DNA of 64,000 nt from Phragmites australis (GCF_958298935.1 NC_084932.1:20191501-20255500), one strand, 5' to 3'. Counted from the first letter of the stretch, positions 1 through 12,263 are shown. The notes: generated from the letters alone by a model not told the origin. A program made the numbers and translations.

Positions 1-70
1 TCACCACCATCATATGAAACCACCATCCAACAAAGAGTCTATTATTTGATTGATCCGCATCAGATTATGC

Positions 71-185
71 AGATAATTATAAACGACTGCAAGCTCGACT
101 GGGATAGTGAAAAGACGTGCAAGGTGCATGTGTAATAACCATCCCAATCGAGCTTTGCAGTCATATGTATGGTAAATAGTTATCT
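71..185. other. Long imperfect hairpin, candidate small-RNA foldback or MITE relic
   Basis: Two 21-22 nt arms, 85-105 and 141-162, are reverse complements except for one unpaired base and one G:T-type mismatch, separated by a 35-nt loop. The pairing resumes further out (71-79 with 177-185, 8 of 9). The size and arm length resemble a plant pre-miRNA, but a MITE remnant would look the same. I do not recognise the arm sequence as a known miRNA family. No promoter is evident. Confidence 0.4.
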
Positions 186-1077
186 ACTTTCATCATTTGC
201 GACTGCAAAATGTGCTTGAGGACCACCCGAATATAAAAATCAAGAAACAAAGTAGTTCATATACACTGAACATGAACATACACATAAGTGCCATAAGTAC
301 AGAAGAAAAAACACCTCCCATCAAGCAAGATAATGAACTGAACAGCATATGGATGATTGAATATAATTGCTCTCAGATACATATAACAATTGGCCCCAGG
401 ACTACGATATCCTGCTCCCTAATTGTTCATTTGACACATCATAAGCTGGGCTAGAAGCTAAGATCACAACTAGTTGTAAAAACTAAAAAAAATGTTCTTT
501 GAAATTGAGCTTTGTTCCTGGACAATGTTGGTGGACATAAAAGCTGATAGGGAGAGGATTACTCTTTGAGAAACAAACACTAACCAAGTAGCAAAATATC
601 AGAGCAGTACCAAAGGTTTTCCTGCTCTTCCAGAATTCAATCAAAATAAGATTAATTGAATCAACAAATATAGCAGCTCCTAATCCATGAATTAAGCCTA
701 ACTGGCAATGTACAGACTACCAACAATAAGTACAGGGACTGAACATTGGAATGCACCACTACTATCAGGGCAATCTGTGCCGATCCAACAACAGAGAACA
801 AATAGATTTAACACCTAGTGCACATAGACATCTAGCCCAACCTCAGTGTTCCATTTGATCATCACAGAGCATATCACCAAGCCGTCCAGAGAGCATAAAT
901 GAAAGGAGGAGAAAACCAAAATACTCACAGTGCAATTCGGCTAAAGGCAAAATCAATACAATCAATAAGCACCTCCAACATAGCACCTCCACCAACACAG
1001 CACCACCACCAATCCATTGCCTAAGCACCAAAGTTCTAGACACCAGAACCGAGCTCACTCGGCTCAATTTCAATTGA
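186..1077. other. No gene recognised
   Basis: AT-rich non-coding sequence with only short chance reading frames. I see no terminal repeats, transposase motif or RNA gene in it. Confidence 0.5.
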
Positions 1078-1635
1078 CTAAACCACCCAGTGGTGAAACC
1101 AGAACTCAATTACCAAATCAACCATTAACCTCACAGTACCTATCACTTCACAGTAACCACAAACACCGTTTGGGAGGTAGAGGGAGATGGCGGCGGTGGA
1201 GTACTCACCGAGATGATGTATTGGAGCTCGGGGACGATAGTGATAGGGACGGCCACGTGGAAGAATGTGGCCTCGGTGACAGGGCGACGACGTAGAGGCA
1301 GGCGACTCCGAGGAAGGCGGTGTTGGGGACTGAGGATGGGGTCGGTGTCGGGGAGGAGGATGATGGCTTCGAGGAGGACAGGGAACGGCATCGAGGAGGA
1401 TAGGGAACGACATCGAGGAGGATGAGAATGGCACCAGGGAGGAGGACGGCAACGGCGGCGGGGAGGCGGATGATGACATCGAGGAGGACGGAAATGGCAT
1501 TGGGCAGGAAGACAGCGACGGCGGCAGGGAGGAGGACGACGGCATCGAGGAGGACACGAACAATGGGCCCGGGCCCGTGGACCTCTGGCGGTGTGGGCTC
1601 ATCGGCGTCAGGACCCGTTTCGGTGGATGGCACAT
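1078..1635 (-). CDS. GC-rich low-complexity reading frame (hypothetical)
   Basis: A 185-codon frame on the minus strand, rich in Ser and Pro, whose body is largely the 22-bp tandem repeat at 1371-1557. Several frames stay open through the repeat (a second one gives hydrophobic Leu/Val/Ala repeats), so openness alone is weak evidence for coding. A TATA-like ctattttatag lies about 45 bases upstream at 1680-1690, next to CACTA subterminal repeats, in the same arrangement as the promoter side of the CACTA end near 6250. It could be the first exon of a second CACTA element transcribed leftward, or a shadow of the repeat. No domain recognised. Confidence 0.2.
   Translation of the reverse strand: MCHPPKRVLTPMSPHRQRSTGPGPLFVSSSMPSSSSLPPSLSSCPMPFPSSSMSSSASPPPLPSSSLVPFSSSSMSFPILLDAVPCPPRSHHPPPRHRPHPQSPTPPSSESPASTSSPCHRGHILPRGRPYHYRPRAPIHHLGEYSTAAISLYLPNGVCGYCEVIGTVRLMVDLVIEFWFHHWVV
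1371..1557. repeat. 22-bp minisatellite
   Basis: About eight and a half units of a 22-bp motif beginning gaggaggac; units start at 1371, 1393, 1415 and so on. Units 3-5 and 6-8 form two 66-bp higher-order copies (1415-1480 and 1481-1546). Period 22 is not divisible by 3, but the 66-bp higher-order period keeps a reading frame. Confidence 0.8.
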
Positions 1636-1689
1636 GGAACGGGAAAATTACCTAAGTGTCAAAGGGCGCAGGGCGTCGAGCTATTTTAT

Positions 1690-1885
1690 AGGTGAGGACT
1701 TTCACTGCTAGCTCAATATGACCACCGGCAGTGAAATGGTACCTTCACTGCCGGCTCACTAGGATAACTGGCAGAGAAACTACTTTCACTACCGGCTCAA
1801 TAAGTACACCGGTAGTGAAAGTAGTTTCATTGCTGGCTCAATATGTCCACCGGCAGTGAAACCCCTTTCATTGCTAGTACTACGG
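1690..1885. repeat. CACTA subterminal repeat array
   Basis: Repeated inverted motifs of the type ttcactgccggctcaatatg and ccaccggcagtgaaa, alternating in orientation about every 30 bp. This is the classical subterminal binding-repeat design of En/Spm-like elements. The motif core (TTCACTGCCGG) differs from the array at 6240-6500 (ATCACTGCCGG), so it may be the end of a different element. No clear CACTA terminus is visible at either edge; tagtactac at 1877-1885 may be a decayed one. Confidence 0.7.
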
Positions 1886-1920
1886 GGTGAAAAAAATTGT
1901 TTTAGCTTTGCATGCACACA

Positions 1921-1985
1921 TAGAAACTCGAACCCAAGCCCTACACCAAGTAAGATTGAACAAACCGCTGCGCTACTCAGGTGAT
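1921..1985 (-). other. tRNA-like sequence with Pol III A and B boxes
   Basis: On the minus strand TAGCGCAGCGG (1965-1975) fits the tRNA A box and GGTTCGAGTTT (1924-1934) fits the B box, 30 nt apart. No convincing full cloverleaf or acceptor stem is seen, so this is a tRNA-derived relic rather than a tRNA gene. It lies just inside the CACTA subterminal repeats, as does a second tRNA-like sequence near 31100. Confidence 0.45.
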
Positions 1986-2229
1986 TTTGATTTAGTTTGT
2001 ACTTTCTATATTTATTAACATTAAGTTGACCAAGTAGACCTAATACATACTTATTTAAATTTGAACTTGCTATATACCAAAATTAATTTTTGTATATACC
2101 TAAAATCAAAAATCAATATGGTCAATAATAAATATATCTTCCACCATACACTACAAATTGAAGCTTCCAGAACAAAAGTGAGGTATAATTGCAGCTAAAA
2201 CAAATTCATACATAGTAATTAATACGATT

Positions 2230-5200
2230 TAGCTACTTTGTCTTAACGATTCGCCCTTCATTATGGTCACGACCTACATAGGGAGGTTCGTCGGTGTCTT
2301 CCATGGGACCTAGGTCGACGTCTTATCCGAAAGGAGGTAGTGCGTCGAATTGATTGTAGTCTTCCTCGTCAACAACATTCTCTACTCCGACAATCCTTCT
2401 TTTTCCATGAAGAACCACGTGGTGCTCCTCCTTGTTAGCTGGGTCCGGGTCCTTAACATAGAAGATCTGCATAACATTATTCACAAGTACAAATGGTTCT
2501 TCTCTTTATCCAACGAGTTTTTTTGTCCACTGTAGTTATACCGTACTTGTCGATCTTCACACCCCCTGGGAGTCTGACCCATGGGAGTCTAACCCATTGG
2601 CACCAGAAAAGAGGAACCTTTAACATTCCATAGTTGAGCTCCCAAATCTCCTCTATGAATCCATAATAGGTCTCCCTATTTCCATTGCAGTTGTAGGCAT
2701 CTATACGGACACCGCTATTTTGGTTGGAGCTCTTATTATCTTGAGCTCTTGTATAAAATGTATAGCCATTTATGTCATATTCTTGGAATGTGAGGATTGT
2801 AGTAGATGATCCGTGAGCCAACACATTTAACTGAGCACACTCTATCTGCTTATGCATCACCTGTCTACGTAACCAAGCACCAAAATGATCTCTGTGCTCT
2901 CACAAGATCCAAACATCGAAGTTCCCTGGGTTTCTGGTGCGTAGCATCTTCTGGTGTTTCTCGATATATGGGTCCACTACAACTGATTGTTGCAGAACTG
3001 CAAATGTGCTTGCGTGAATGAAACGGGGTTGTTAGCGCAAAATGCTTTTGGACCTATCATCCCTTTCCCCTGTAGCCTCCCCTCATGGTGAGATACAGGC
3101 ACACCAATCGATTTGAGATTCATGTAGTTGACGAAGAAATTAATGACCTCCTCGGTTCCCCAGCCCTCGGCCATGCAGCCTTCCGGCCTATTTTGGTTAT
3201 GAACATATTTCTTAAGAACTCCCATGAACCTCTTGAAAGGGTACATCTGATGCAGAAACATGGGGCCAAAAATCCGTATCTCTTTCACAATGTGAACAAT
3301 GAGATGCACCAAGATATCAAAAAATGATGTAGGGAACAACTCCTCAAGCTGGGATAGAGTCTCAACCACGTCTTCCTGCAACTTATCTAGCTTGGTCGGA
3401 TCGATGGCCTTATGTGATATCGCATTGAAGAATGAACACAGCTTTATGATTGAGTTTCGGACCTTCAGCAGCATAATACCTCTAATTGCAATTGGAAGCA
3501 TCTGTGTCATCATCACATGACAATCATGAGACTTCATGCTAGTTAATTTCAAGTCTTTCATGTTTACTAGTCTCTTTATGTTGGCGGAGTAACAAGATGA
3601 AACTTTGGTTCCATGCAAGCACTTGCACATTGCAATTTTCTCCGCCTTGCTCAAATTGTGGCTCGCGGGGCCAAGATATTTGTTGCATTCTTTCATCTCT
3701 TCGGGATGTAGATCATGTCTGAGTTTCAAACATTTTAGGTCCTTCCGTGCTTGGAGTGTATCCTTTATTTTGCCATGTATGTCTAGTAACGTACCAATCA
3801 AACTATCACACACGTTCTTCTCAATGTGCATGACATCGATTGCGTGTCGAATCACGAAATCCGACCAATATTCTAAGTCATAAAAGACAGATTTCTTTTT
3901 GAACATAGGAGCTCTAAGATTAGATTTCGGAACCGGTGTACTCCCGCGTCCCTTTCCAAGGATAACCCTAAGTCCTTTTACAATCTCATATACCTATCTC
4001 CCATCGTGAGGCTTAGGAGGTGAGCGAGTCTCAACTTTCCCATCAAAAGCTCTCATGTTGCTGTGGTACGGGTGATCCTTACGAAGAAATTTACGATGAC
4101 CTAGGTACACCATTTTTTGGCTGTTCTTCAGCCACAAGCTCTCTGTTTCATCGAAGCAATTAACGCATGCACATTAGCTTTTGACAGTCTAGCCTGATAG
4201 GTTCCTAAGAGCTAGCTAATCTTGGATTGTTATGAATAGCATTGCGCGTAGGGTGAAATTCTCTCGTTTGTATGCATCCCATACATGCACACCATCGTTC
4301 TACAGTATTACAAGATCTTCCATTAATGGTTTTAGATAGACATTGATATCATTGCCAGGTTGCCTCGACCTTGGTATCAACATCGGCATCGTAATGTACT
4401 TCCACTTCATACACAACCAAGGAGAAATGTTGTAGATACATAGAGTCACAAGCAAAGTGCTATGATTACTGCTCATGTTGCCGAATGGATTCATCCCATC
4501 CGTACTCAACCCAAATCTTATATTCCTCACATCTTCTGCAAAGGGCTTCTTGTATTTCCTATTGATGTTTCTCCACCGCGTAGAATTAGCGAGGTGTCTC
4601 AGGATTCTATCATTCTTGCGCTCATCGGCATGCCACCGCATCAGTTCGGCATGCCTTTTGTTCACAAATAAACGCTCCAAACAGGGGCTATTGGAAAATA
4701 CCACATCACCTTCACGGGGCACCTTTTCTTCTTTCCTTCACCATCGATATAATCACCGTCACGCTTGTACCGTGTTGCACCACTGACAAGACATGCTTGC
4801 ATGTCTGCATGCTCTCTATGATACAACATGCAATCGATTGGACATGCATGTATTTTCTGTACTTCTAACCCCAATGGGCACAAAACTTGGTTGGTCTGGT
4901 ACGTGTTTTCTGGCAGTACATTTTTCTTTGGAAGCAATTTCTTCAAGAACAGTAACAAGTCTGTGAAGTTTGTATCAGATCACCCGTTGCTTGCATTCAA
5001 TTGTAGCAATGAAAGCACGGTACACAACTTTGTGTGCTCCTTCTTGCAGCCTAGGAACAATAGTGTTTTAAAGTCCTCTAACATACACTAGAACTTTTGA
5101 AACTCTCTTTTATTGGTGAAGTTCCCCTCCCCATCGCGCGACATCTGCTCTAGATCATCGATGTCAGCGTCGGCCAACATCTCCTCTAGATCATCATCGG

Positions 5201-5491
5201 ACAACACATGTATTGAGACTGTGTATGTGACTTGTGTGTCGTGGCTTGTACCAGGAAACAATCCACGCCATTCTTGCACTTTGCGCTCACACGGCTCGCA
5301 TTGTCCATCCATCTTATGTCTATCTACAATTATATCATTATTGTAAATCCAAATTCATAACATCTAGAACATTTTACGATTACCAACAAATTAATTACCT
5401 CGTCATCTCCTACTGGAAATTGGCCTGGGTTGGAGGAGCCGCCTTTTGCATGCTTTCGCGTCCGCTTCCGATGAGTATTTGTTGGTGCCAT
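2230..5491 (-). pseudogene. TNP2-like CACTA transposase, degenerate
   Basis: Exon 1 is 5399-5491 (31 codons, starting MAPTNTHRK), ending at a GT donor directly after GAG. Downstream pieces follow the TNP2 order. An acidic N-terminal part is followed by the conserved block PLGLEVQKIHACP (about 4860-4890). Next come RFGLSTDGMNPFGNMSSNHS (about 4480-4550) and DVMHIEKNVCDSL (about 3800-3840). A DUF4218-like block NRPEGCMAEG (about 3165-3195) and a DUF4216-like block with GFIEEIWELNYG follow, then the tail KDPDPANKEEHHVVL. The family acts in the nucleus, binding element ends and cutting DNA. Breaks: several in-frame stops at expected Trp codons (for example near 4980 and 5095) and a frameshift near 4690-4710. 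Not functional as read. Confidence 0.88.
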
Positions 5492-5550
5492 TCCTAGAAA
5501 TTTTCTTTATTATTCAACATTTTATCTACGACTCATTAAGGAAACAAAAA

Positions 5551-5935
5551 ATGAATACGCTCATACATAAATATAATTGTATCTTACTACATACCTAAAT
5601 ATCAAGGCAAAATTTTCTAATTTATTAAAAATCAAAATAAATACGCTCATACCTAAAGTTTCCATATTGGGAACATGCTAATTAATTAAAATACAAAAAA
5701 TATAATTGGAGCTTTCTACATACCTAAATATCATGGCAAATTTTCTAATTCACTAAAAATCAACCATAAATATGCTCATACCTAAAGTTTCTATATTGGA
5801 GCTTGCTAATTAATTAAAATATAAAAATATATAATTAGAGTTTGCTATATACCTTAATATCATGGCTAAATTTTCTAATTCATTAAAAACCAAAAATAAA
5901 TATCCTCATACATATAGCTAATATAAATCAATAAT
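5551..5935. repeat. 129-bp tandem repeat in the CACTA 5' leader
   Basis: AT-rich units start at 5593, 5722 and 5851 (period 129), each beginning acctaaatatca or a close variant and including taattaattaaaata; a partial copy precedes the first. The array lies between the transposase ATG (5491) and the promoter-side subterminal repeats, so probably in a leader or leader intron. Confidence 0.75.
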
Positions 5936-6239
5936 AAGGACACTTTCCACTAGAATTGAAGCTTCCATATCATAAATGAGGTATAATTGCATCTACATTG
6001 TCTCAAAACATCATGGGAATAGGTTCATCTCCATGATTTCAAAATCTAGAGCAATTTAGCAAATAAAATTCAAATAGAAATGGATTGGAGAGGAAGTTGC
6101 ACACCTTGGAACACCTAGGGCATGAGGATTCCTCAAAATTTTGAAGCCATAAAGATCCTGGTGAGCAAAAATGGCCGCCACCAAGCAAGAACAGAGCTCC
6201 TCTCTGTTGTGCTCGAGCTTGCGGAAGGAGAGGGCGACT

Positions 6240-6524
6240 TTTATATAGCCGTGACATCACTGCTAGCTCATGTAACCAGCCGGCAGTGGTGTTATGCTAT
6301 CACTGCCGGTCGGTGGATTAAGCAGGCAGTGATGAGGGAGCAGGGCATCACTGCCGGCTCAATCCATCGACCAGTAGTGATGACCCTTATCACTACCAGT
6401 TAATAAGCCACGATAGCTGATTCTTCCCACACGGCTTATGAATCGACAGTGATGCCCCATCACTGTCGGCCCATTAGAAACCGACAGTGATGAGCCGGCA
6501 TATAAGGCCAGTTCTGTAGTAGTG
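6240..6524 (-). promoter_or_regulatory. CACTA terminal and subterminal repeats with promoter
   Basis: Alternating copies of atcactgccggctca and accagcggcagtgatg-type motifs lead to the terminal repeat ending at 6524. A TATA-like tatatag at 6242-6248 faces left, toward the transposase. In En/Spm these repeats bind the regulatory protein and control transcription and excision. Confidence 0.7.
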
Positions 6525-7925
6525 AGGAGAAGTCCATTCAAGCCATTATAGTCTACATGAGCTATAAACCCTAAAGCCTTCTATACTTTAGATCTACATT
6601 AGCAACTCTCCCCGACTACACATAAGGTAGCTCCTAGACTAGGTTTAGATCCATCTAGGCTAGCCAAGAACTCTCTATGTAAATAGATTCGAAAATCAAT
6701 ACAAGATAAATATGACGTAGGGTTATTATCCTAACGAAGACATGAACCTGTATAAACCTTTGTGTGTGTTGTGTGATTCATCTACAGGAAATATCCCCTA
6801 CTCCTTCTGCATGTTCATAAGGTTGGTAGGTTACAAATCGTCAACAACTAAAATGTCAGTCTATGCCTAAGCTATTGATGTTGGCTAAAATGTCACTTTA
6901 TGTCTGAACTAACGGTTTCTGAACCGTAGGTGATTATATGTTACTGATAAATCAGTGGTTCTAAATACAAACTTTATGTTATAATTGTATTTTCATAGAT
7001 GGTTTTAACACCAACCGGCTATAATACTTTATTTATCAAAAATGGTTAATGGCTGCAGCCATCTGTGACATGGCATATTTCAAAGACGGTTCATATATAC
7101 CTGATCCAAACGAGTCGATACTGTAATCGGCAAAAAGCAGCAAATTGTGTGTGTATTTTGAGTTATTTAATCCAGCTAATTTATTAATCATAATGAATAA
7201 ATACTGGACAGATAGTTAAGTCAGTTTCTTTTCTTTGAGACAAATGTTGATATATGTATTTACCTTGTTCTTGCTATTTCTTATGCTAGAAGGAATGGGT
7301 TCACGTCATGGTCAGGACGGTTTTATATCTGTGGATGTTCCGGTACATGAATGTCTTCCTCTCCCATCAGCACAGTAACAATGCACTTATATTTTACAGT
7401 AAAGTATGAATAGTATAGAACTATTAATCTTATGTGATATTTCTAGTTAACCATTTTATTAGCCCCAAAAGGCTCCGCTTGGCATAAAGTTAGATTATGA
7501 TAACTACTTGCTAACTTATGCATTCCTACAAACTAGTTTATGTAGCACCCGCATCCGAAATCTATTTATATCCTAGGCAACATGCTGGTGGGCCCATATA
7601 TACATAGTACCTTGGTTACACTTCGTTCTTCCTTATTATAAAATGGACCATCCAGAGTTATTATGTTTGAAATGTTATTGTTTGTTTGCTGGCCGTAACT
7701 TATCTAAACACTTCATTTGAGATTAATTCCACCACACACAACTTCACGTGGGCTTTAAGCGCCACAACTACTAGAGGACTGCATATTTTGTTATCATAGA
7801 TATATATGCATGCATGTGCATGCTTGAAGAAAAAAAATGAAGTTTGTACATATGCAGAATGTTTCATACAAGTAATGTTGGAGCTGTAAGTACCATCTAT
7901 ATATACTGACTATAAAAGACCCTAT
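6525..7925. other. No gene recognised
   Basis: AT-rich non-coding sequence. No long reading frame, LTR pair, terminal repeat or RNA gene seen. Confidence 0.5.
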
Positions 7926-8423
7926 CATTACTACTTCATAACTGAAATTACTTCCGGTTTTCGAACCAATCATAAATAAGCAACAATGATAATCTAGAAT
8001 CATCGACATTGATACTCTTATCGTTGTTGGTTCATGGCATTGACCAGAAGTGATAGAATCTTTATCATTGTCAGTTTAAGATAAAAACCGACTGTGATAA
8101 TAATGATATCATTATCGGTTTGTAATAGAAACCGACGATAATATTTGTTTTATCATTGTCATTTTATAACATGAACCGATAATGATAATTACACTATCGG
8201 TTCACAACATGAACCGATAGTGATATCTTCAAATCATTGTCAGTTCACAACATAAACCGACAGTGATAATGTAGTATCACTATCGCTTTATTATTGTCGG
8301 TTTTTATTAGCTCGCTCATTTAAGGCCACTTGATGTTGTGAAGCAACAGTGATATAATATCACTGTTGGGTTTTTTATGCCGACGGTGATATCCGGTCGC
8401 CTATTGTTATTTCTGTAGTAGTG
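7926..8423. mobile_element. Miniature non-autonomous CACTA element
   Basis: About 500 bp packed with alternating atcattgtcggtt and aaccgacagtgata motifs, ending in ttctgtagtagtg at 8423, a CACTA terminus. The left end cattactact at 7926 is a degenerate match to the inverted repeat. No coding sequence. A matching 3-bp target duplication is not evident (tat on the left, att on the right), so the left limit is tentative. Confidence 0.6.
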
Positions 8424-8828
8424 ATTAGAAATTTCATTTGCTCAAGATCATTTGAGCAATCATAATTTGGGATGTCCAAATGTAGACATGTATGAATAAC
8501 GATATAATAGGTGGAAAATAATTGGATTTCTTAATTGGTAATGACTTTGTCCCTCATTTTTTTTTTCACAGAGGGTACAAGAAAGACACACACTAAGTCA
8601 TCATGCGTATGCACATACACGCATGTGCATCTCTTACATACGCTACAAAATAATGGAGGCAGACAAGGCCTCACATAACTAGGGTGTTGATGATTCGACT
8701 AGAGTCCCAGTCACGAATCGCAAGATTTCTGCAATATAAATGCAAGGGAAAAAATGAAAAAAAACCCTACATAAGTCACTTGGATTTTAAGATTCTTCCC
8801 CCCAATTTGTTTTGTCGCAAAACCCCCC

Positions 8829-9671
8829 TGTTAGCGAAAAATAGACCAGTCTGAGGATAATGGTTGACGATCACTATTAAAGTCCCTCCAGAGCATTCGG
8901 CCTCCGGACTCAGCAGAAGGTCCTATCCCCAGAGGCTGCGAACCCTTTCGGGCCACCTCTCTGGCACGTACGTAGCCTTCCGAAGACTTGAAGCTACAGC
9001 AAATCCCTTCAGAGCCTTCAGCCTCCGAACTCAGTAGGAGGCCTTATCCCCAGAGGCTGCGGACCTCTTCGGGCCATCCCTCCGGTGCCCATACAGCCTT
9101 CCGAAGCCTAAAAATGCAGCCGGCCTCTAGAGCTAATATCAGGGAAAGAGAGGACACCACCTACGGCCGACCTGATGCGAGGCTTACAAGCAATTAATGC
9201 TGGTGCAAGTGCTGCTTATCCTGACACCCCAGCACGATGCAAGTCGTCCTGATACCCCCGGTAGGGCAGCGCTGGGCCACAATTAGCAACCGGCTCATCC
9301 CTCAGCGGGTAGGCACCACAATAGTTACCATGGTAGATATTTATCTGCTATGTAGGGTAAAATGTAGCTATCCAAGATAAAGTCAAGTAATTCGGCCATG
9401 CCCTAGATTATAAATAGGGGGTCGTGATAACTTGTACACTAAGCTACGTACTACCTTAGAAATAGCAGGTCGTCATCACGTGGAAGAGGGCAGAAGGAGC
9501 CCGCTCAACAAAGCATGGAGGAGAATAAACACAAAATCTTCCTGTGATACTCCCCCTAGCCCAATCCATATTTTTACTATCAATACATTTATGGTATTCT
9601 TTGCTCTCAAACTTCGTCTCCAAGCTTGAGTCTCCTCCTTAGAGGAAACTCTCGTCGTACTTGCCCCAACA
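8829..9671 (+). repeat. 5' LTR
   Basis: Starts TGTTAGCG and ends ccccaaca. A TATA box (tataaatag) at 9409-9417 marks the likely promoter, and gggggtcgtgataacttgtacac follows as the probable transcript start region. Confidence 0.85.
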
Positions 9672-10649
9672 GTGGCACCGACCGTGGCGATCGAACATAG
9701 AAGTGCCAAAGAGGTAGGAATCCACCAGAAAAATCACCAATGCGCTAGCCGCCATATCCACCGTTGCAACCATGCAACCATATGCGTTGTTGTCTCACCC
9801 GTACACATCACGTATACCCTCTAGCTTTGACCATCCCAGAACCTTGGGTCAGTAGAGAAACTCCAGACGGCACAGAGTCCTTCTAGCCCTACATGGCGAA
9901 GACCTCACTGCACTGGAAGAGGTCGTGGCTGAGCTCGCAGCCAAGCAGGCCGCCTTCCAGTGGTTATGGGCGGTCGAACCGTGGAATGTTCCCGCCTGGA
10001 CTTGGTCTCAAGGTAACTCCTTCGACAGCACTTGGGACACCCCGATCGAGCCAACACCTTCAGAGAATCTGTCCACCCAGCGTCCTCCTCGGGCCCCCCG
10101 GTGAAACAAGGTTCCGAAGAGGCGCAATGCTTTGGAGTGCGCAGACTCCGCCAGTGCCTTTGATGCAGCCCTCATGATGCCAACCGTGTGCAGGGAACCC
10201 TAAGTCCACCTCATCCAGAGAGGCGTAGTCAGAGCCACTTCGGCTCCAAAAACCAGTTCACCAGACAACCCCGATGGTCTCCCTAAAGGAAAGGAGGCCC
10301 TGGGGAAACCACAGTCTCCGGGGCATGCGGCCCTCGGTAGTGACCTCAACGTCAACCACAATCTCTGGTACCCCCCAGAGGCATACGTGTGTATCCTACA
10401 CTGACCAGGGTGTAGCCACGACACCAACGACTACCGAACCCTCAACACCTTCCGGGAGGAGTACCTCAAAAGACAAGCAGGATACCTAGCCACAGAGGGA
10501 ACTGACGAAGGACGGTACAGGGGTTGGAAGACTGAGGCAAACTCCCAGGCAGATCCTTGGCCCTCCGACCCCGCTCCATTACCACCAACTCCGCTACCGA
10601 TGGTGAAATATCCCAGCGATGAGGACTGAGTCAGATAATGCCATCGCCA
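9672..10649 (+). other. LARD leader region without recognisable gag
   Basis: Begins with the priming site. Around 9888-10070 one frame reads EDLTALEEVVAELAAKQAA, a helical charged stretch that could be a relic of a gag-like protein, but it soon meets a stop and I cannot place it in a family. Confidence 0.35.
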
Positions 10650-10950
10650 GGCTCCGTACGGATTACCTCTGGAGCCGAATAGTGGCTTAGGGCTGAGGGG
10701 GTCGAGGACCACCTCTCCCAACTAGCCTACAGCTCAACCTCCGACACACATTGTCGTCAGGCTCTGGATGGATTACCTCCGGAGCCGGGTACCGGCTAAG
10801 GACCAAGGGAGTCGAGGACTACCTCTCTCGACTAGCCTTCGGCTCCACCTCTGACACACGCCATCACCAGGCTCCAGACGGGTTACCCTCGGAGCTGGGC
10901 AACAGCTAAGAACTTAGGGGGTCGAGGACCACCTCTCCCTTCAAGCCTCA
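10650..10950. repeat. 110-bp tandem repeat, first array
   Basis: Three units start at 10650, 10760 and 10870, each beginning ggctcc or a variant, followed by ggattacctc, gtcgaggacc and cacctctccc. The same motif returns as a second array at 12264-12718. Confidence 0.85.
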
Positions 10951-11449
10951 TAATAGAGGCCTTATTCTGGCAAAGGTACGCTTACTATTACCTATAGATA
11001 GTTGACCTAGCTGGTATATCTTTCATATAGTACGATAAAAATATGTTGGAGGCCTCCAACCTTACTACTAGAAGTTTTTACAATAGATAGCCATTATGTA
11101 GAAATGGTAAATCTAGATTATGTCCCTGTTTAGCAGTAAGCAGTAGAACTTAAGTTACATATTCATTTGACATGAGTTGTGAATAGTCATCCACCCTAGC
11201 TGTGTCTTATTCTACAATTAGCTACTTATTGCTAACAGTAGACTGCAAAACTTAACTAATACATAACCACGCAAAATGCCTACACTCCCATAGACGCAGC
11301 ATGCCTAGGTTACCTGGGAGGCGAGACTGCCTAGGTTTCTTCAGGAGCACGACAAGCCTACACACTGCTGGCATAGCACGCCTAAGTCACCTGGAAGGCA
11401 AGACTACCTAGGTTTTCTGAAAGTTATTAATTCATGCCGAAGGGGATGC

Positions 11450-11959
11450 AAAACCTCCGGCAAAAACAGAGAGTCTTACAAAACCTCCGCCAAAAATGGA
11501 GAGTCCTACAAAACCTTTGGAAAAAATGGAGAAACTTACAAAACCTCCGGCAAAAAAGAAGAGCCCTACAAAACCTCCATCAAAAACGGAGAGTCCTGCA
11601 AAACCTCTGCAAAAACAGAGAAACTTTCAAAACCTGTGACAAAAACGGAGAGTCCTGCAAAACCTCCCACAAAGACAAAGAGTCTTACAAAACCTCCACA
11701 TGATGGAAGAGTCTTGCGAAACCTCCGCCAAAATGGAGAGACTCCGAAAATCTTGGAAAGACGGAGAGCCCTATAGAACCTCCGCTGGACATAGAGTCTT
11801 GCAAAACCTCCGCCAAAATAGAGAGACTCCGAAAACCTCCCCGCAAGACGGAGAGTCTTACAAAACCTCCACAGGACGGAGAGACTTCCGAAAACCCCCA
11901 CAAGCGGGAATGTCTTCCAAAAACCTCCGCCAGACAGAGAGGTTCTAAAAAACCTATTG
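11450..11959. repeat. 30-bp minisatellite (10-codon periodicity)
   Basis: About 17 units of 28-30 bp with consensus aaaacctccg-caaaaa-ggagagtc-tac. The first eight are nearly all 30 bp long and keep one frame open on the plus strand, encoding a decapeptide of the type QNLRQKxRVL; later units are 26-30 bp and lose the frame. The minus strand is also open in places. Confidence 0.9.
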
Positions 11960-12263
11960 GATAAAATCCCCCGGCATCTTTAAGGCAAGCGCCTTCGTGC
12001 CAGAGTGGTGCGAAGCAAACTAGCCCCTGATAGGCACAACCAATAGACAAAGGGGTATAAGTGCTCCCCGCAGGAACAGGTATGGCCCGCATGACTCAAA
12101 AATGTATGGTAACAGGTAAAGTCATTACCATGCAGTCTCATCCAAGGACACGATTCATACGTCATTTATGAAGATCATACTAACATTAAGTAAAAGCCCA
12201 CTCCGCGTGGCATGGAAAATAGTATGGAATCCCCAACTGATTATTGTAGAAGATGAGCAATGG

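Larger units (their letters stand above)
1690..6524 (-). mobile_element. En/Spm-like CACTA DNA transposon, degenerate
   Basis: The right terminus is clear: ttctgtagtagtg ends at 6524, the reverse complement of a CACTACTACAGAA terminal inverted repeat, followed inward by subterminal repeats (6240-6500) and a leftward TNP2-type transposase. The three bases outside are agg. The left limit is uncertain: 1690 is where subterminal-type repeats stop, but they may belong to another element. The first ~140 bp of this terminus are strongly similar to the terminus at 30243, so at least two copies of one family are present in the window. Confidence 0.65.

Noticed and set aside
757..769. cactactatcagg as a CACTA left terminus
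   Set aside because: No subterminal repeats follow it and the flanks show no 3-bp duplication with 6525-6527.
843..1295. Short frames left of the GC-rich minisatellite
   Set aside because: No domain, no family resemblance and overlapping frames on both strands.
1921..1985. A functional tRNA gene
   Set aside because: A and B boxes are present but no complete cloverleaf or acceptor stem could be formed by eye.
11450..11959. CRISPR-like array
   Set aside because: Direct tandem units with no unique spacers, in a plant retroelement.
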